Below, piece after piece: positions 53,786 through 63,738 of a DNA stretch of 64,000 nucleotides. This DNA comes from Paracoccus sulfuroxidans (GTDB lineage: Bacteria; Pseudomonadota; Alphaproteobacteria; Rhodobacterales; Rhodobacteraceae). The position numbers and the translations under genes were made by a program. The number at the start of each line of letters is the position of its first letter. The first letter of the stretch is position 1. The stretch spans positions 248,001 to 312,000 of the forward strand of contig NZ_VLKU01000003.1 in NCBI RefSeq assembly GCF_007830335.1, in the 5' to 3' direction. The notes under the pieces were generated by a model that did no database searches, was not told the origin of the DNA, and was given only the letters and a program-made list of their open reading frames with translations.

Positions 53786-56398
53786 TTAAAGCTGGCGCTG
53801 CACTTCCTCGCGCTCGAAGATCTCGATGACATCGCCCTTGCGGATGTCGTCGTAATTCTCGAAGGCCATGCCGCATTCCTGACCGGACTGGACTTCCTTG
53901 ACCTCGTCCTTGAAGCGCTTGAGCGTCTTCAGCGTGCCCTCATGGATCACCACGTTGTCGCGTAGCAGACGGACGCCAGCCGAGCGGCGAGCGACGCCTT
54001 CGGTGACCAGACAGCCTGCGACGTTGCCCACGCCCGAGACACGGAAGACTTCGCGGATCTCGGCATAGCCGATGAAGTGTTCCTTGACTTCGGCCGACAG
54101 CAGGCCCGACGCAGCGGCTTTGATGTCATCCACCAGATCATAGATGATCGAGTAATAGCGGATCTCGACACCCTTCTGGTTCGCGCTGGCGCGCGCCGGG
54201 GCATTGGCACGGACGTTGAAGCCGATGACCGGGGCCTGGCTGGCTTCGGCCAGACCGATATCGGATTCGGTGATCGCGCCGACGCCATAGTGCAGCACGC
54301 GCACGCGGACCTCGTCGTTGCCGACTTTTTCCAGCGCCTGAACGATCGCTTCGGCCGAGCCCTGCACGTCCGCCTTCACCACCACCGGCAGTTCGGCGAC
54401 CGACTGGTCGGCTTTCGCCTTGGCCAGCATCTGGTCCAGTGTGATCGCGGCACCGGCTGCGGCACGTTTGTCCTTGGCGGCGTTGATGCGGTAATCCGCA
54501 ATCTCGCGCGCCTGCGCTTCGGTCTCGACCACGTTCAGCACGTCACCCGCTTCGGGCGTGCCGTTCAGGCCCAGAACCTCGACCGGGACCGAGGGACCCG
54601 CTTCGTCGACGCGGTCGCCCTTGTCGTTGATCAGCGCGCGGACCTTGCCCCACTGTTCGCCGACGACGAAGATGTCGCCGCGCTTCAGCGTGCCGTTCTG
54701 CACCAGAACCGTCGCCACGGGGCCACGGCCCACGTCAAGCTGTGCCTCGATCACCGCGCCCTGAGCCGGGCGTTCGGGGTTCGCGGTCAGTTCAAGGATT
54801 TCCGACTGCAGCGCGATGGCTTCCAGCAGTTGATCCAGACCCTGACCGGTCTTGGCCGAGATCTCGACGTCCTGCACATCGCCCGACATCGCCTCGACGA
54901 CGACTTCGTGCTGCAGCAGGTCCGTGCGGACTTTCTGCGGGTTCGCGGTCGGCTTGTCGATCTTGTTGATCGCGACGATCATCGGAACCTTGGCCGCCTT
55001 GGCGTGATTGATCGCCTCGACCGTCTGCGGCATCACGGCGTCATCGGCCGCAACCACCAGCACGACGATATCGGTCACCTGCGCACCACGGGCACGCATC
55101 GAGGTGAACGCGGCGTGGCCGGGGGTGTCGAGGAAGGTCAGCAGCGAGCCGTTCTTCGCCTTCACCTGATAGGCACCGATGTGCTGGGTGATCCCGCCCG
55201 CTTCGCCGGAAACGACGTTCGCGTTGCGGATCGCATCCAGAAGCGAGGTCTTGCCGTGGTCGACGTGGCCCATGATGGTCACGACCGGAGGCCGCGACTG
55301 CAGATCCTCGGGCTTGTCGACGACGGTGTCGATGACCTGTTCCACGTCCGAATCCGACACGCGGATCGTCTTGTGGCCGAATTCCTCGATCACCAGTTCG
55401 GCGGTGTCGGCGTCGATTGCCTGGTTCGCCGTGACCATCATGCCCATGCGCATCAGCGACTTGATGACGTCAGGCGTACGCTCGGCCATGCGGTTGGCCA
55501 GTTCCGAGACCACGATGGATTCGGGCAACTGGACGTCGCGGGCCTGTTTTTCGGCGCGCATATTGCCGCCCATCGCCTTTTGACGGGCTTTTTCCTGCTT
55601 GCGCTTCATCGCCGCGATCGAGCGCTGGCGGCCGCCTTCGCCGTCGCCAAGCGCCTGGTTGATCGACAGCTTGCCGGTCGTGCGGCGGTTGTCGTCACGT
55701 GCCTTGTTACGGCTGTCGCGGTCATCGCCGGCGCCACGACCGTCGCGGTCACGCTCGGTCTTGCGCGGAGCTGCGGTGCTGACGCCCTTGGTCTCGGCGC
55801 GAGCGGCAGCAGCCTCGACAGCGGCGCGGTCCGGAACAGCGGGCTTTTCGCCCGGAGCCGCGGGCTTCGCGCGTGCATCGGTCTTGGCGCGTGCGGCAGG
55901 CTGGGCGGCGGCGCGCTGTTCGCTTTCGCGGGCGCGCTGCTGAGCCTCGGCCGCTTCACGGACGCGACGCTCTTCTTCTTCGGCCTTTAGGCGAAGGGCC
56001 TCTTCACGCTCACGCTCTTCGCGCTCGCGGGCCTCAAGCTCGGCCCGGCGGCGTTCGCGTTCTTCCTCGCGTGCCTTTTCGTCGGCCTCGCGCTGTGCGG
56101 CCTCATCGGCCTCGCGGGCCTTGGCGGCGCGCAGGGCGGCCATACGGCGTTCCATCTCGGCGTCCGAGATGCCAGCCGGGCGTTTGGAAGGATCGCCGGA
56201 AACCGCCGAGGGTGACCCCGAACGGCCGCCGCCCGCACCGGTCTTGCCCGGCACGACGACGCGCTTGCGCTTGGTCTCGACGACCACATTATGGGTCCGG
56301 CCGTGGCTGAAGCTTTGCTTCACACTGCCCGAACGGCCAGAGCCGCCACCAAGACCCAAGGGTTTCTTACCGTCGTTATCGCTCATTCCGATCTTCAT
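53786..56398 (-). CDS. infB: Translation initiation factor IF-2
   Basis: An 870-residue GTPase that brings initiator tRNA to the ribosome. A long charged N-terminal region, including a Glu/Arg-rich coiled coil (about 80-170), precedes the G domain: [29 protein letters not shown] and AINKIDKP. Domains II-IV follow with [19 protein letters not shown] and [20 protein letters not shown]. The ATG at 56398 overlaps the ylxR stop (ATGA); an in-frame ATG at 56386 ([14 protein letters not shown]) fits the usual N-terminus and may be the true start. Last gene of the rimP-nusA operon. Confidence 0.97.
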   Translation of the reverse strand: MKIGMSDNDGKKPLGLGGGSGRSGSVKQSFSHGRTHNVVVETKRKRVVVPGKTGAGGGRSGSPSAVSGDPSKRPAGISDAEMERRMAALRAAKAREADEAAQREADEKAREEERERRRAELEAREREEREREEALRLKAEEEERRVREAAEAQQRARESEQRAAAQPAARAKTDARAKPAAPGEKPAVPDRAAVEAAAARAETKGVSTAAPRKTERDRDGRGAGDDRDSRNKARDDNRRTTGKLSINQALGDGEGGRQRSIAAMKRKQEKARQKAMGGNMRAEKQARDVQLPESIVVSELANRMAERTPDVIKSLMRMGMMVTANQAIDADTAELVIEEFGHKTIRVSDSDVEQVIDTVVDKPEDLQSRPPVVTIMGHVDHGKTSLLDAIRNANVVSGEAGGITQHIGAYQVKAKNGSLLTFLDTPGHAAFTSMRARGAQVTDIVVLVVAADDAVMPQTVEAINHAKAAKVPMIVAINKIDKPTANPQKVRTDLLQHEVVVEAMSGDVQDVEISAKTGQGLDQLLEAIALQSEILELTANPERPAQGAVIEAQLDVGRGPVATVLVQNGTLKRGDIFVVGEQWGKVRALINDKGDRVDEAGPSVPVEVLGLNGTPEAGDVLNVVETEAQAREIADYRINAAKDKRAAAGAAITLDQMLAKAKADQSVAELPVVVKADVQGSAEAIVQALEKVGNDEVRVRVLHYGVGAITESDIGLAEASQAPVIGFNVRANAPARASANQKGVEIRYYSIIYDLVDDIKAAASGLLSAEVKEHFIGYAEIREVFRVSGVGNVAGCLVTEGVARRSAGVRLLRDNVVIHEGTLKTLKRFKDEVKEVQSGQECGMAFENYDDIRKGDVIEIFEREEVQRQL

Positions 56399-57012
56399 TC
56401 CTTCCCGGCGGAAACATCGCCGTCATGCCCGCGCAGACCATTCAGTCTGCTCGCGTCCCTGATCAGTTTGTCAGTCAGGCCCCCCGGCGCAAGCGCGCTG
56501 TGTATGACATGATCGCGCCCAAAGGACAAACCCAATTCTGATGCGGTCAGACAACCGAACCACCGCCCACCGGGCGGCGTCCACAGCTTGCCTTTTCCGC
56601 GTTCCGAGCCATCGCTCGCCTGCAACAGGACTTTGGCCTTTCCGTTGGCCAGCCAGTCCTTGACCTTCTCGAAGCCTGCCACCGCAAGCCCGGCCTTCCG
56701 GGCCAGCGATAATGTGTCGGTGACACGTCGCGCAAGCCCTGCTTCTATCATCGCCAGCAACTCGGGCGGGGCCTTGACCTGAGCCTTGGCCCCGCGCGAG
56801 AAAAGTCCCTTGCCCGCCGCCTTGTCCAGCGCAGCACGGTCCGAGATCACCCAAAAGCCGCGACCAGGCAGCTTTTCGGCAAGGTCGGGGACGACCTCGC
56901 CTTCGGGGCTGGCCACGAAACGGATCAGCCCAGCCCTTGGCTGGACCTCACCCGTGACGATGCAGCGCCGTTCAGACGTCTCGCGGTCCTTGGTCAGTCC
57001 CCCGCGTGTCAT
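56395..57012 (-). CDS. YlxR-type RNA-binding protein with L7Ae-like domain
   Basis: A 205-residue fusion. The N-terminal YlxR/DUF448 domain has [20 protein letters not shown] and [16 protein letters not shown]. The C-terminal part (about 100-165; [32 protein letters not shown]) resembles the L7Ae/L30e fold. YlxR lies between nusA and infB in most bacteria and binds RNA or nucleoid DNA. It is coupled to infB by an ATGA overlap. Confidence 0.88.
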   Translation of the reverse strand: MTRGGLTKDRETSERRCIVTGEVQPRAGLIRFVASPEGEVVPDLAEKLPGRGFWVISDRAALDKAAGKGLFSRGAKAQVKAPPELLAMIEAGLARRVTDTLSLARKAGLAVAGFEKVKDWLANGKAKVLLQASDGSERGKGKLWTPPGGRWFGCLTASELGLSFGRDHVIHSALAPGGLTDKLIRDASRLNGLRGHDGDVSAGKE

Positions 57013-57027
57013 GCTTCTCCCGGGGCG

Positions 57028-58725
57028 TTACACCCCGGCCTCCTGACCTTCGTCCTCGTCACCGGCTTCGCCATCGGCATCTTCCTCGGCAGCCTTCTCC
57101 AGCTCGCTCGGGTCGACCCAGCCCAGCATGACGCGTGCGGTCATGATCATGGTCTGGGCGTCTTCCAGGCTGACAGAGTAAGGCTCAAGCAGCCCTTCGT
57201 CCTTCTTGCGCTGACCGTTTTCGGTGGTCCAGCCGCCGGCCAGTTCCCAGTCGGCGCAGGTCGCGAAATCTTCCAGCGTCTTCACGCCGTCCTTGGCCAA
57301 AGCCTCGACCATCTGCGGGGTCAGCCCTTCGAATTCGATCAGGCTGTCTTCCGCACCAAGGGCACGGGCGTTTTCCAGAGCGGCACGATTGACCGCCTCC
57401 AGATGCTCGCGTGCACGGGTCTGCAGTTCTTCGGCAGTGCCTTCATCGACGCCTTCGATGGACAGCAGTTCGTCCAGATCGACGTAGGCGACTTCTTCAA
57501 GGTTGGTAAAGCCTTCTGCCACCAGAAGTTGGGCAAAGAACTCGTCCAGATCAAGAGCGTCGACAAAGAGTTTTGTCCGCGCGTTGAATTCAACCTGACG
57601 ACGCTTCGATTCCTCTTCCTCGGTCAGGATGTCGATATCAAGGCCGGTCAGCTGCGAGGCAAGGCGCACGTTCTGGCCGCGACGGCCAATGGCCAGCGAC
57701 AGCTGTTCGTCGGGCACCACGACCTCGATCTTGTTGGCCTCTTCGTCGAAGACGACCTTGGCGACCTCGGCAGGCTGCAGCGCGTTCACCAGGAACGTCG
57801 CCTGATCGTCCGACCACGGAATGATGTCGATCTTTTCGCCCTGAAGCTCACCCACGACCGCCTGCACGCGCGAGCCGCGCATACCGACGCAGGCGCCGAC
57901 CGGGTCGATCGAGTTGTCATAGCTGATGACCGCGATCTTGGCGCGCGACCCCGGATCGCGGGCGCAGGCCTTGATCTCGATGACGCCGTCATAGATCTCC
58001 GGCACTTCCATCTTGAAGAGCTCGGCCATGAACTGCGGATCGGTGCGCGACAGGAAGATCTGCGGGCCACGGGTCTCGCGGCGGACGTCCTTCACATAGG
58101 CGCGGATGCGGTCGTTCGGGCGATAGCTCTCGCGGCCGATCTTTTCATTGCGGCGCAGGATGGCTTCGCCACGGCCCACATCGACGATGATGTTGCCATA
58201 TTCCTCGCGCTTGACGACGCCGTTGATGATGGTACCGGCGCGGTCCTTGAATTCTTCATACTGGCGGTCACGCTCGGCCTCGCGGACGCGCTGCAGGATG
58301 ACCTGCTTGGCCGATTGCGCGGCGATGCGGCCCAGCTCGACCGGGGGCACCTGCTCCTGGAAGACGTCGCCGATCTGCGGGCCGCCCACGAAGCTTTCGA
58401 CCTTCGCGCCGTCGCGGGTCCAGTAGCTGTCGGATTTCTTGCTGGCTTCGAAATAGGGCTTCGCCTGATCGATGGTCAGCTGCGCCTGATAGTTCTCGAC
58501 CTCTTCATCGGCGACGACGGTGCGGACGCGGGTGAAGGTGGCGTTGCCATTCTTGCGGTCGATCTGGACGCGAATGTCCATTTCCGAGCCATAGCGCGAC
58601 TTCGCAGCGCGCGCGAGGCTGTCTTCCATGGCCTCGATCACCAGATCGGGATCGATCATCTTCTCGCGTGCGACAGCTTCGGCGGTCTGCAGCAGCTCAA
58701 GCTGGTTGGCAGAGGTGATGGCCAT
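57028..58725 (-). CDS. nusA: Transcription termination/antitermination factor NusA
   Basis: A 565-residue RNA polymerase-binding factor. N-terminal domain ([20 protein letters not shown]), S1 domain ([20 protein letters not shown]) and two KH domains ([38 protein letters not shown]) are in order, followed by two C-terminal helix-hairpin repeats and an acidic tail. It promotes pausing and termination and can feed back on its own leader. The gene starts three bases after rimP ends. Confidence 0.96.
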   Translation of the reverse strand: MAITSANQLELLQTAEAVAREKMIDPDLVIEAMEDSLARAAKSRYGSEMDIRVQIDRKNGNATFTRVRTVVADEEVENYQAQLTIDQAKPYFEASKKSDSYWTRDGAKVESFVGGPQIGDVFQEQVPPVELGRIAAQSAKQVILQRVREAERDRQYEEFKDRAGTIINGVVKREEYGNIIVDVGRGEAILRRNEKIGRESYRPNDRIRAYVKDVRRETRGPQIFLSRTDPQFMAELFKMEVPEIYDGVIEIKACARDPGSRAKIAVISYDNSIDPVGACVGMRGSRVQAVVGELQGEKIDIIPWSDDQATFLVNALQPAEVAKVVFDEEANKIEVVVPDEQLSLAIGRRGQNVRLASQLTGLDIDILTEEEESKRRQVEFNARTKLFVDALDLDEFFAQLLVAEGFTNLEEVAYVDLDELLSIEGVDEGTAEELQTRAREHLEAVNRAALENARALGAEDSLIEFEGLTPQMVEALAKDGVKTLEDFATCADWELAGGWTTENGQRKKDEGLLEPYSVSLEDAQTMIMTARVMLGWVDPSELEKAAEEDADGEAGDEDEGQEAGV

Positions 58726-58728
58726 TGG

Positions 58729-59322
58729 TCACTCCTTCAGGTCGGCGGCGTCGCCGTCTTCGGTTTCGATTTCGTCAAAGATGGTTTCATCCAGATTGTC
58801 GATCTGGACGCCCGAATCCTTCTTCTGCTTCAGCATCTCGGCGATCAGCTCATCGGTCAGGACAAGCTTCGCATCCGAGAGCAGGTCGAAGTTCAGCCCG
58901 ATGGTGCCTTCTTCGATGTTCAGCAGCACTTCCTCACCCTCGACACCGGCCAGAACGCCCTTGAAGCGCTTGCGCCCGTCGATGGGCTGGTTGGTTTCCA
59001 GACGGACCTCATAGCCCTCGAAGGTCTCGAAGTCCTTGAGGCGCGTCAGCGGCCGGTCGATGCCGGGGCTGGAGACCTCAAGATGATAATTGTCCTCGAT
59101 CGGGTCTTCGACATCCAGAACGGCCGAAACGGCGGTCGAGATATCGGCACAATCATCGACATTGATCCCGCCCTCGGGACGGTCGGCCATGATCTGCAGC
59201 GTGGCGGTCTTGCCGCCCTGCAGGCGCACGCGCACCAGTTCGAACCCAAGGTCTTCGATGACCGGGCCGATGATCTCGGCCAGACGCCGGTCGATGGCGG
59301 TCTTGGCAATGAGTTCGGTCAT
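58729..59322 (-). CDS. rimP: Ribosome maturation factor RimP
   Basis: A 197-residue 30S assembly factor. The N-terminal half has [20 protein letters not shown] and [39 protein letters not shown] is diagnostic of RimP, followed by the Sm-like C-terminal domain. The ATG at 59322 ([17 protein letters not shown]) has GGAG seven bases before it; the longer frame crosses the leader terminator and is rejected. First gene of the operon. Confidence 0.93.
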   Translation of the reverse strand: MTELIAKTAIDRRLAEIIGPVIEDLGFELVRVRLQGGKTATLQIMADRPEGGINVDDCADISTAVSAVLDVEDPIEDNYHLEVSSPGIDRPLTRLKDFETFEGYEVRLETNQPIDGRKRFKGVLAGVEGEEVLLNIEEGTIGLNFDLLSDAKLVLTDELIAEMLKQKKDSGVQIDNLDETIFDEIETEDGDAADLKE

Positions 59323-59337
59323 GGTGACTCCAAATAC

Positions 59338-59361
59338 AAAAAACGGGCCCTTGCGGCCCGT
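59338..59361 (-). terminator. Intrinsic terminator in the rimP-nusA-infB leader
   Basis: Read leftward, ACGGGCC-GCAAG-GGCCCGT (59361-59343) is a perfect 7-bp GC stem followed by TTTTTT (to 59338). It ends 16 bases before the rimP ATG, between the promoter and the ribosome binding site. It is well formed and likely attenuates the operon. Confidence 0.78.
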
Positions 59362-59410
59362 GCGACTTACCGGTGGGCAGGTTGTGGAAGCCTGCGCCGC
59401 TGTTGAGTGG

Positions 59411-59439
59411 CATATAGGGGCGAATCTGCGCGAATGCAA
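59411..59439 (-). promoter_or_regulatory. Promoter of the rimP-nusA-ylxR-infB operon
   Basis: On the leftward strand TTGCAT (59439-59434) and TATATG (59416-59411) are spaced by 17 bases. Transcription would start near 59404, giving a leader of about 80 bases that contains the terminator and an upstream GCAGG/CCUGC hairpin. Confidence 0.55.
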
Positions 59440-59498
59440 GGAAAAGCCGCATGCGGTCGGAATCGCCTTGCCGGGTCACCGGTCGGGGGCGGCGATGC

Positions 59499-60491
59499 CT
59501 AGCGCAGGACGCCTGCATCATCGTCGCGCATCCCGTCCATCACACGCACCAGTTCCAGCGCGATTCGCGGCTCGCTGAGCGCATGACCCGAGGCTGCGAC
59601 CATGCGCAGCTGCGCCCGTTGCCAACCCTCGGCCAGCTCCCATGCGGTCTGCGGCGGGCAGACCATGTCATAGCGCCCCTGCACGATCACCGCCGGAATA
59701 TGCTCGATCATATGGCGGTCGCGCAGCAACTGCCCTTCCTCAAGGAAGCAGTTGTTGACGAAGTAATGGTTCTCCAGCCGGGCGAAGGCGCGGGCGTAAT
59801 CGGGCGGGGCATTGCTGCCCCCGGCAATCTCGAGCCCCGCCAGCGAGTTTTCCCAGCTGAGCCAGGGCAGCGAGAAGCGCACCTCTTCCGAACGGTCGCC
59901 GCTGAACAGCCGCCGGTGATAGGCGCCGATCAGATCGCCGCGCTCATCCTCGGGGATCAGGCGAGTGAACTCGGCCCAGCGGTCGGGGAAGAAGCGGGCC
60001 ACGCCGCCGCCATAGAACCAGTCCAGCTCGCGCTTGCGTGCCAGAAAGACGCCGCGCAGCACCAGCGCGGTCACCGCATCCGGCGCGGCCTCGGCCGCCG
60101 CAATCGCCAGCGTCGCCCCCCAGCTGCCGCCGAACAGGATCGAGCGCTCGATCCCCAGCTCGCGCCGGATCAGGGCGATGTCGTCCAGCAAATGCTGGGT
60201 GGTATTCGCCTCGATCGAGGCATGCGGCCGCGACCGCCCGCAGCCGCGCTGGTCAAACAGCACGACGCGATAGGCCGAAGGGTCGAAAAAGCGGCGCATA
60301 TAGGGGCTGCACCCGCCGCCCGGGCCGCCATGCAGGACGATGACGGGAGTGCCCAGGGGATTGCCGCTCTGCTCCAGATAGATCTGGTGACCATCGCCCA
60401 CATCGATCATGCGCTGGTCGAAAGGCTCGACCATCGGATGAAGTTTGCCCTGCGACGGACCCCCGCCGATTTGCCCTGCCAATCTGTCCAT
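59499..60491 (-). CDS. pip: Proline iminopeptidase
   Basis: A 330-residue alpha/beta hydrolase that removes N-terminal proline from peptides. The oxyanion motif is VIVLHGGPGGGCSPYMRRFF, with VVLFDQRGCGRSRPHA, the nucleophile Ser in ILFGGSWGATLAIA, the Asp in VQGRYDMVCPP and the His in AASGHALSEP. The ATG at 60491 was chosen by length and family N-terminus; no clear Shine-Dalgarno sequence is seen, and the ATG at 60434 is possible. Divergent from ubiG. Confidence 0.88.
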   Translation of the reverse strand: MDRLAGQIGGGPSQGKLHPMVEPFDQRMIDVGDGHQIYLEQSGNPLGTPVIVLHGGPGGGCSPYMRRFFDPSAYRVVLFDQRGCGRSRPHASIEANTTQHLLDDIALIRRELGIERSILFGGSWGATLAIAAAEAAPDAVTALVLRGVFLARKRELDWFYGGGVARFFPDRWAEFTRLIPEDERGDLIGAYHRRLFSGDRSEEVRFSLPWLSWENSLAGLEIAGGSNAPPDYARAFARLENHYFVNNCFLEEGQLLRDRHMIEHIPAVIVQGRYDMVCPPQTAWELAEGWQRAQLRMVAASGHALSEPRIALELVRVMDGMRDDDAGVLR

Positions 60492-60541
60492 GACATCACT
60501 ATACAGCGCCGCGCACGCGCCCGCCACATGAAGGACGGCAC

Positions 60542-61294
60542 ATGACCGAAACGACAGCACAAAGCAGCATCGATCCCGCCGAGGTCGCCAAGTTTCAGGC
60601 AATGGCCCGGGAATGGTGGGACCCGAACGGCAAATTCAAGCCGCTCCACATGCTGAACCCGACGCGGCTGGACTATGTCACCGCCCAGATCGCCGCGCGT
60701 TTCGGTCGCGACCTGAAACAGCCCCGCCCGTTCGAGGGGCTGAGCCTCCTCGACATCGGCTGCGGCGGCGGCCTCATGGCTGAACCGATGGCCCGACTTG
60801 GGGCAAAGGTCACCGGCGCGGATGCGGCCGAACTCAACATTTCGGTTGCAAGCCTTCATGCCGCCGAACAGGGGCTCGACATCGACTACCGCGCCACCAC
60901 CGCCGAAACGCTTCTGGCGGAAGGGGCCGGTTACGACGTCGTCCTCGCCCTCGAAATTGTCGAGCATGTTGCGGTCCCGGCCGAATTCATCGCCACCTGC
61001 CAGGCATTGACGCGACCCGGAGGCATGCTGATCGCCTCGACCCTGAACCGCACCGCCCGCAGCTTCGCAGCCGCCATTGTCGGCGCCGAATGGATCATGC
61101 GCTGGCTGCCGAAGGGCACACATGACTGGCAGCGTTTCATCACGCCCGCCGAACTCTCGCAAATGATAAGCGCCACTGGCCTCCAGCCCGTCGACAGCTG
61201 CGGCATGGTCTTCAACCCGCTGGGCTGGAGCTGGTCGCTCTCACACCGCGACCTCTCGGTAAACTACCTCATCACCGCCCTGCGCGACGCCTGA
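60542..61294 (+). CDS. ubiG: Ubiquinone biosynthesis O-methyltransferase
   Basis: A 250-residue SAM-dependent methyltransferase for both O-methylation steps of ubiquinone. [20 protein letters not shown] is the UbiG N-terminal signature, [20 protein letters not shown] the SAM-binding motif I, and [19 protein letters not shown] motif [21 protein letters not shown] is a typical C-terminal block. It stands alone; 28 bases after its stop, about, begins the 22-bp intergenic repeat. Confidence 0.95.
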   Translation: MTETTAQSSIDPAEVAKFQAMAREWWDPNGKFKPLHMLNPTRLDYVTAQIAARFGRDLKQPRPFEGLSLLDIGCGGGLMAEPMARLGAKVTGADAAELNISVASLHAAEQGLDIDYRATTAETLLAEGAGYDVVLALEIVEHVAVPAEFIATCQALTRPGGMLIASTLNRTARSFAAAIVGAEWIMRWLPKGTHDWQRFITPAELSQMISATGLQPVDSCGMVFNPLGWSWSLSHRDLSVNYLITALRDA

Positions 61295-61305
61295 GGCTCG
61301 CAAAC

Positions 61306-61327
61306 TTCTCTGTTGCCCAAATACCCA
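61306..61327 (+). repeat. 22-bp intergenic repeat, copy 2 (after ubiG)
   Basis: TTCTCTGTTGCCCAAATACC followed by CA, one mismatch from the copy at 47738-47759. It lies 12 bases after the ubiG stop, between converging ubiG and marR genes. Function unknown. Confidence 0.7.
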
Positions 61328-61354
61328 AAAAGACGCCAGCCCGACGCCGACGCC

Positions 61355-61849
61355 TCAGCGCGGCGTCTGGCGCAGCGTCTCTTCCAGCTGCTTGCGCAGC
61401 ATCCGCAGCACGGGCAGGGCGGCGCGCACCCGGTCCGCGCCCACATCCCGCACCACATCGGCGATTCGCGGCATGAATGAGGCCAGCGCCGCATCCCGCG
61501 CCGCGCGGCCCGCCGGGCTGATCGCCACGAACTTGCGCCGCGCGTCGTCCCAGTCGGGGCGGATATGGACATGCCCGGCCCATTCCAGCCGCGATAGCGT
61601 GTTGGTCATCGCGCCACGCGTCACATGGAACGCCTCGGCCAGTTCGGCGGGGCTGCGCTCGACATTCAGATGCGCCAGCAGGTTCAGGACCGAGAAATGC
61701 GAAATCTGCATCCCCTTCGGCAGCGATTTCCCGATCAGGTCACGCGCCAGCTGCTCCGAGATGAACACCTCCGAGATCAGGCTGGCCGCCAGCGCATCGG
61801 CCGGCTCATCCGCCTGCGGGGGCGGACTGGAAATCTGCTTTTCAGTCAT
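61355..61849 (-). CDS. MarR-family transcriptional regulator
   Basis: A 164-residue winged-helix regulator. MQISHFSVLNLLAHLNVERS, AELAEAFHVTRGAMTNTLSR and WAGHVHIRPDWDDARRKFV are the helix-turn-helix and wing. The ligand and targets are unknown. Its start overlaps the stop of the nitrilase-family gene by four bases, so it ends the comF-grxC-nitrilase operon and may regulate it. Confidence 0.88.
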   Translation of the reverse strand: MTEKQISSPPPQADEPADALAASLISEVFISEQLARDLIGKSLPKGMQISHFSVLNLLAHLNVERSPAELAEAFHVTRGAMTNTLSRLEWAGHVHIRPDWDDARRKFVAISPAGRAARDAALASFMPRIADVVRDVGADRVRAALPVLRMLRKQLEETLRQTPR

Positions 61850-62703
61850 GGGCCTAGAAAATCGCGATCATGCGTCAGGGATGGGATGCGGGACCGTGCC
61901 TCAAGGACGGCCCTGGGGTCAAGCTCGACGATGGCGATGCCGGGCTCTTCCCCTGCGTCGACCAGCACTTTGCCCCAGGGGTCAACGGCCAGGGAATGGC
62001 CATGGCTGCGCCGCGGCCTGCCGCCCTTGGACAGCCGGCGCGGATGGGTCCCGCATTGGGCGGGGGCCAGCACATAGCTGCCATTCTCGATGGCGCGGGC
62101 GCGCAGCAGCACCTCCCAATGGGCCGCGCCGGTGGTGTCGTTGAAGGCGGCGGGCACGGTCAGCACCTCGGCCCCGGCCTGCGCCAGCGCACGGTAGAGG
62201 GCGGGAAAGCGCACATCGTAACAGATGGTCATGCCCAAAGGCGCGGGGCCCTCGGCCAGCACCGCCCGCTCACCCGGGCGGAACGCGGCCGACTCGCGAT
62301 AGCTCTCGGTCTCCGAAATCACCACGTCGAACATATGCAGCTTGTCATAGCGCGCGACGATCTCGCCCTTGGGCGAGATCAGGAAGCTGCGGTTGACATG
62401 GCGGGCCTCATCCTCAGCCTCGCTTTTCAGCGAAAGCGAGCCGATCAGCAGCCAGATCCCCAACTCGGCCGCATCGGCGCGCAGGGCGGCAAGGGTCGGG
62501 TCCTCGGCCTCGGTGCGCAGGACGCGGGCCTGCGTTGCGCGGTTCGCGCCCAGAAGGTTCGTGGCCTCGGGCGTCAGCACGAAGCCTGCGCCCGCCGCTG
62601 CGGCCTCACGGATCAGCGCGCGCGTCACCGGCAGGTTCGCCGCCGGATCGTCCGAGACGTTCAGCTGGACCAGCCCGGCCTTGACGGGCTGCCAGTCGCT
62701 CAT
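61846..62703 (-). CDS. Carbon-nitrogen hydrolase, Nit2/omega-amidase-like
   Basis: A 285-residue nitrilase-superfamily amidase. The Glu-Lys-Cys triad lies in GFVLTPEATNLLG, RYDKLHMFDVVI and GMTICYDVRFPALYR. The closest group by motif is Nit1/Nit2, which hydrolyse deaminated glutathione or omega-amides. It overlaps grxC by four bases, which fits a glutathione-repair role, though substrate is inferred. Confidence 0.86.
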   Translation of the reverse strand: MSDWQPVKAGLVQLNVSDDPAANLPVTRALIREAAAAGAGFVLTPEATNLLGANRATQARVLRTEAEDPTLAALRADAAELGIWLLIGSLSLKSEAEDEARHVNRSFLISPKGEIVARYDKLHMFDVVISETESYRESAAFRPGERAVLAEGPAPLGMTICYDVRFPALYRALAQAGAEVLTVPAAFNDTTGAAHWEVLLRARAIENGSYVLAPAQCGTHPRRLSKGGRPRRSHGHSLAVDPWGKVLVDAGEEPGIAIVELDPRAVLEARSRIPSLTHDRDFLGP

Positions 62704-62963
62704 GCCGCAAGCCCCAGCAGACCGTCGAGCTTGCCCTCGCGCTCCAGCGCATGCAGATCGTCACTGCCGCCCACATGTTGCCCGTCGATGAAGATCTGCG
62801 GCACCGAGCGTCGCCCGCCCGCGCGTTCCATCATGGCAATGCGCAGGGACGGATCGGCACCGACATCGGTTTCCTCGAAGGCGACGCCCTTGCGGGTCAG
62901 CAGGGCCTTCGCCGCAAGGCAATAGGGGCAGGTGCGTGTGGTATAGATTTCGACCTTGGCCAT
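62700..62963 (-). CDS. grxC: Glutaredoxin 3
   Basis: An 87-residue dithiol glutaredoxin. MAKVEIYTTRTCPYCLAAKA has the CPYC active site, and RRSVPQIFIDGQHVGGSDDL holds the cis-Pro and the glutathione-binding GG. It reduces protein disulfides with glutathione. It lies 40 bases after comF and overlaps the nitrilase-family gene. Confidence 0.94.
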   Translation of the reverse strand: MAKVEIYTTRTCPYCLAAKALLTRKGVAFEETDVGADPSLRIAMMERAGGRRSVPQIFIDGQHVGGSDDLHALEREGKLDGLLGLAA

Positions 62964-63003
62964 GATCGTTCGGCTCCGTGGGTGGATATATGTTTCCCCT
63001 TAT

Positions 63004-63720
63004 CTAGGTGTCCTTGACCGCGCGCGCCAGCACCAGCACCGAGACCTGCCCCGCACCTGCGGCCACCAGCGCCTCGGTCGCCACAGCCAGCGTCGCGCCC
63101 GAGGCCATGACGTCATCGACCAGCAGCACGGGCTTTCCCGCAATTGCCTGCAGCGCGCCCGCGCGCAGGGTGATCGAGCCCTGCTGGTTCAGCGCCCGCG
63201 CCGCGAAATCAGCCTGACCCTGCGATGGAGTATAGCGGGCGCGGCGCAAAAGATCGGGCGCATGCACCAGCCCATGCGTCAAAGCGACGCGCCGCGACAG
63301 CATCGCCGCCTGATTGAACTTGCGCATCATCAGACGACGCGGATGGATCGGCACCGGCGTCACCACCATTCCCGGCTTGATGAGCGACTCCCCCACCCGC
63401 GCCAGCCAGACCCCAAGCGCCGGGACCAGATCCAGCCGGTCGCCATGCTTCAGCATCATCGCAAGCTTGCGCCCCGTGCCGCGATAGACCAGCACCGCCC
63501 GCCCGTCCTGCCAGGGTCGGGGGATTGCCAGGCAATCGTCGCAATGCACTGGACCCGCATCCTCACCCGGAGGCAGGGGCACGCCGCATTGCGCGCAGGA
63601 ATGCGCGTTGATGAATTCCGTGTCTTGCCAGCAGGTGCCACACAGCGCCCCTTCCTCGACCACCGGCTCGGCGCAGCCAAGGCATTGCGGCGGAAAGAAC
63701 AACCGCAATGCGCCTTTCAT
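63004..63720 (-). CDS. comF: ComF family protein (double zinc ribbon plus phosphoribosyltransferase)
   Basis: A 238-residue protein. The N-terminal zinc ribbons have CLGC, CGTC, CAQC and CDDC pairs (about residues 12-65). The PRTase domain has the PRPP loop VLLVDDVMASGATL and the PIHPRRLMMRKFNQAAML segment. ComF proteins support DNA uptake or replication restart in some bacteria; here the role is unknown. The ATG at 63720 (MKGALRLFFPPQCLGC) matches the family; the longer frame to 63939 overlaps the divergent methyltransferase gene. Confidence 0.9.
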   Translation of the reverse strand: MKGALRLFFPPQCLGCAEPVVEEGALCGTCWQDTEFINAHSCAQCGVPLPPGEDAGPVHCDDCLAIPRPWQDGRAVLVYRGTGRKLAMMLKHGDRLDLVPALGVWLARVGESLIKPGMVVTPVPIHPRRLMMRKFNQAAMLSRRVALTHGLVHAPDLLRRARYTPSQGQADFAARALNQQGSITLRAGALQAIAGKPVLLVDDVMASGATLAVATEALVAAGAGQVSVLVLARAVKDT

Positions 63721-63738
63721 CAGGGCCTGAACCACCCT

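Noticed and set aside
54077-55990. Long open frame antisense to infB
   Set aside because: No domain match, and infB motifs cover the same bases in the other direction.
57403-59406. Long open frame antisense to nusA and rimP
   Set aside because: It spans two well-defined genes and the leader; composition artefact.
59362-59498. tRNA or other RNA gene upstream of rimP, as in some bacteria
   Set aside because: No cloverleaf or TpsiC-like sequence; the stretch reads as a promoter plus leader.
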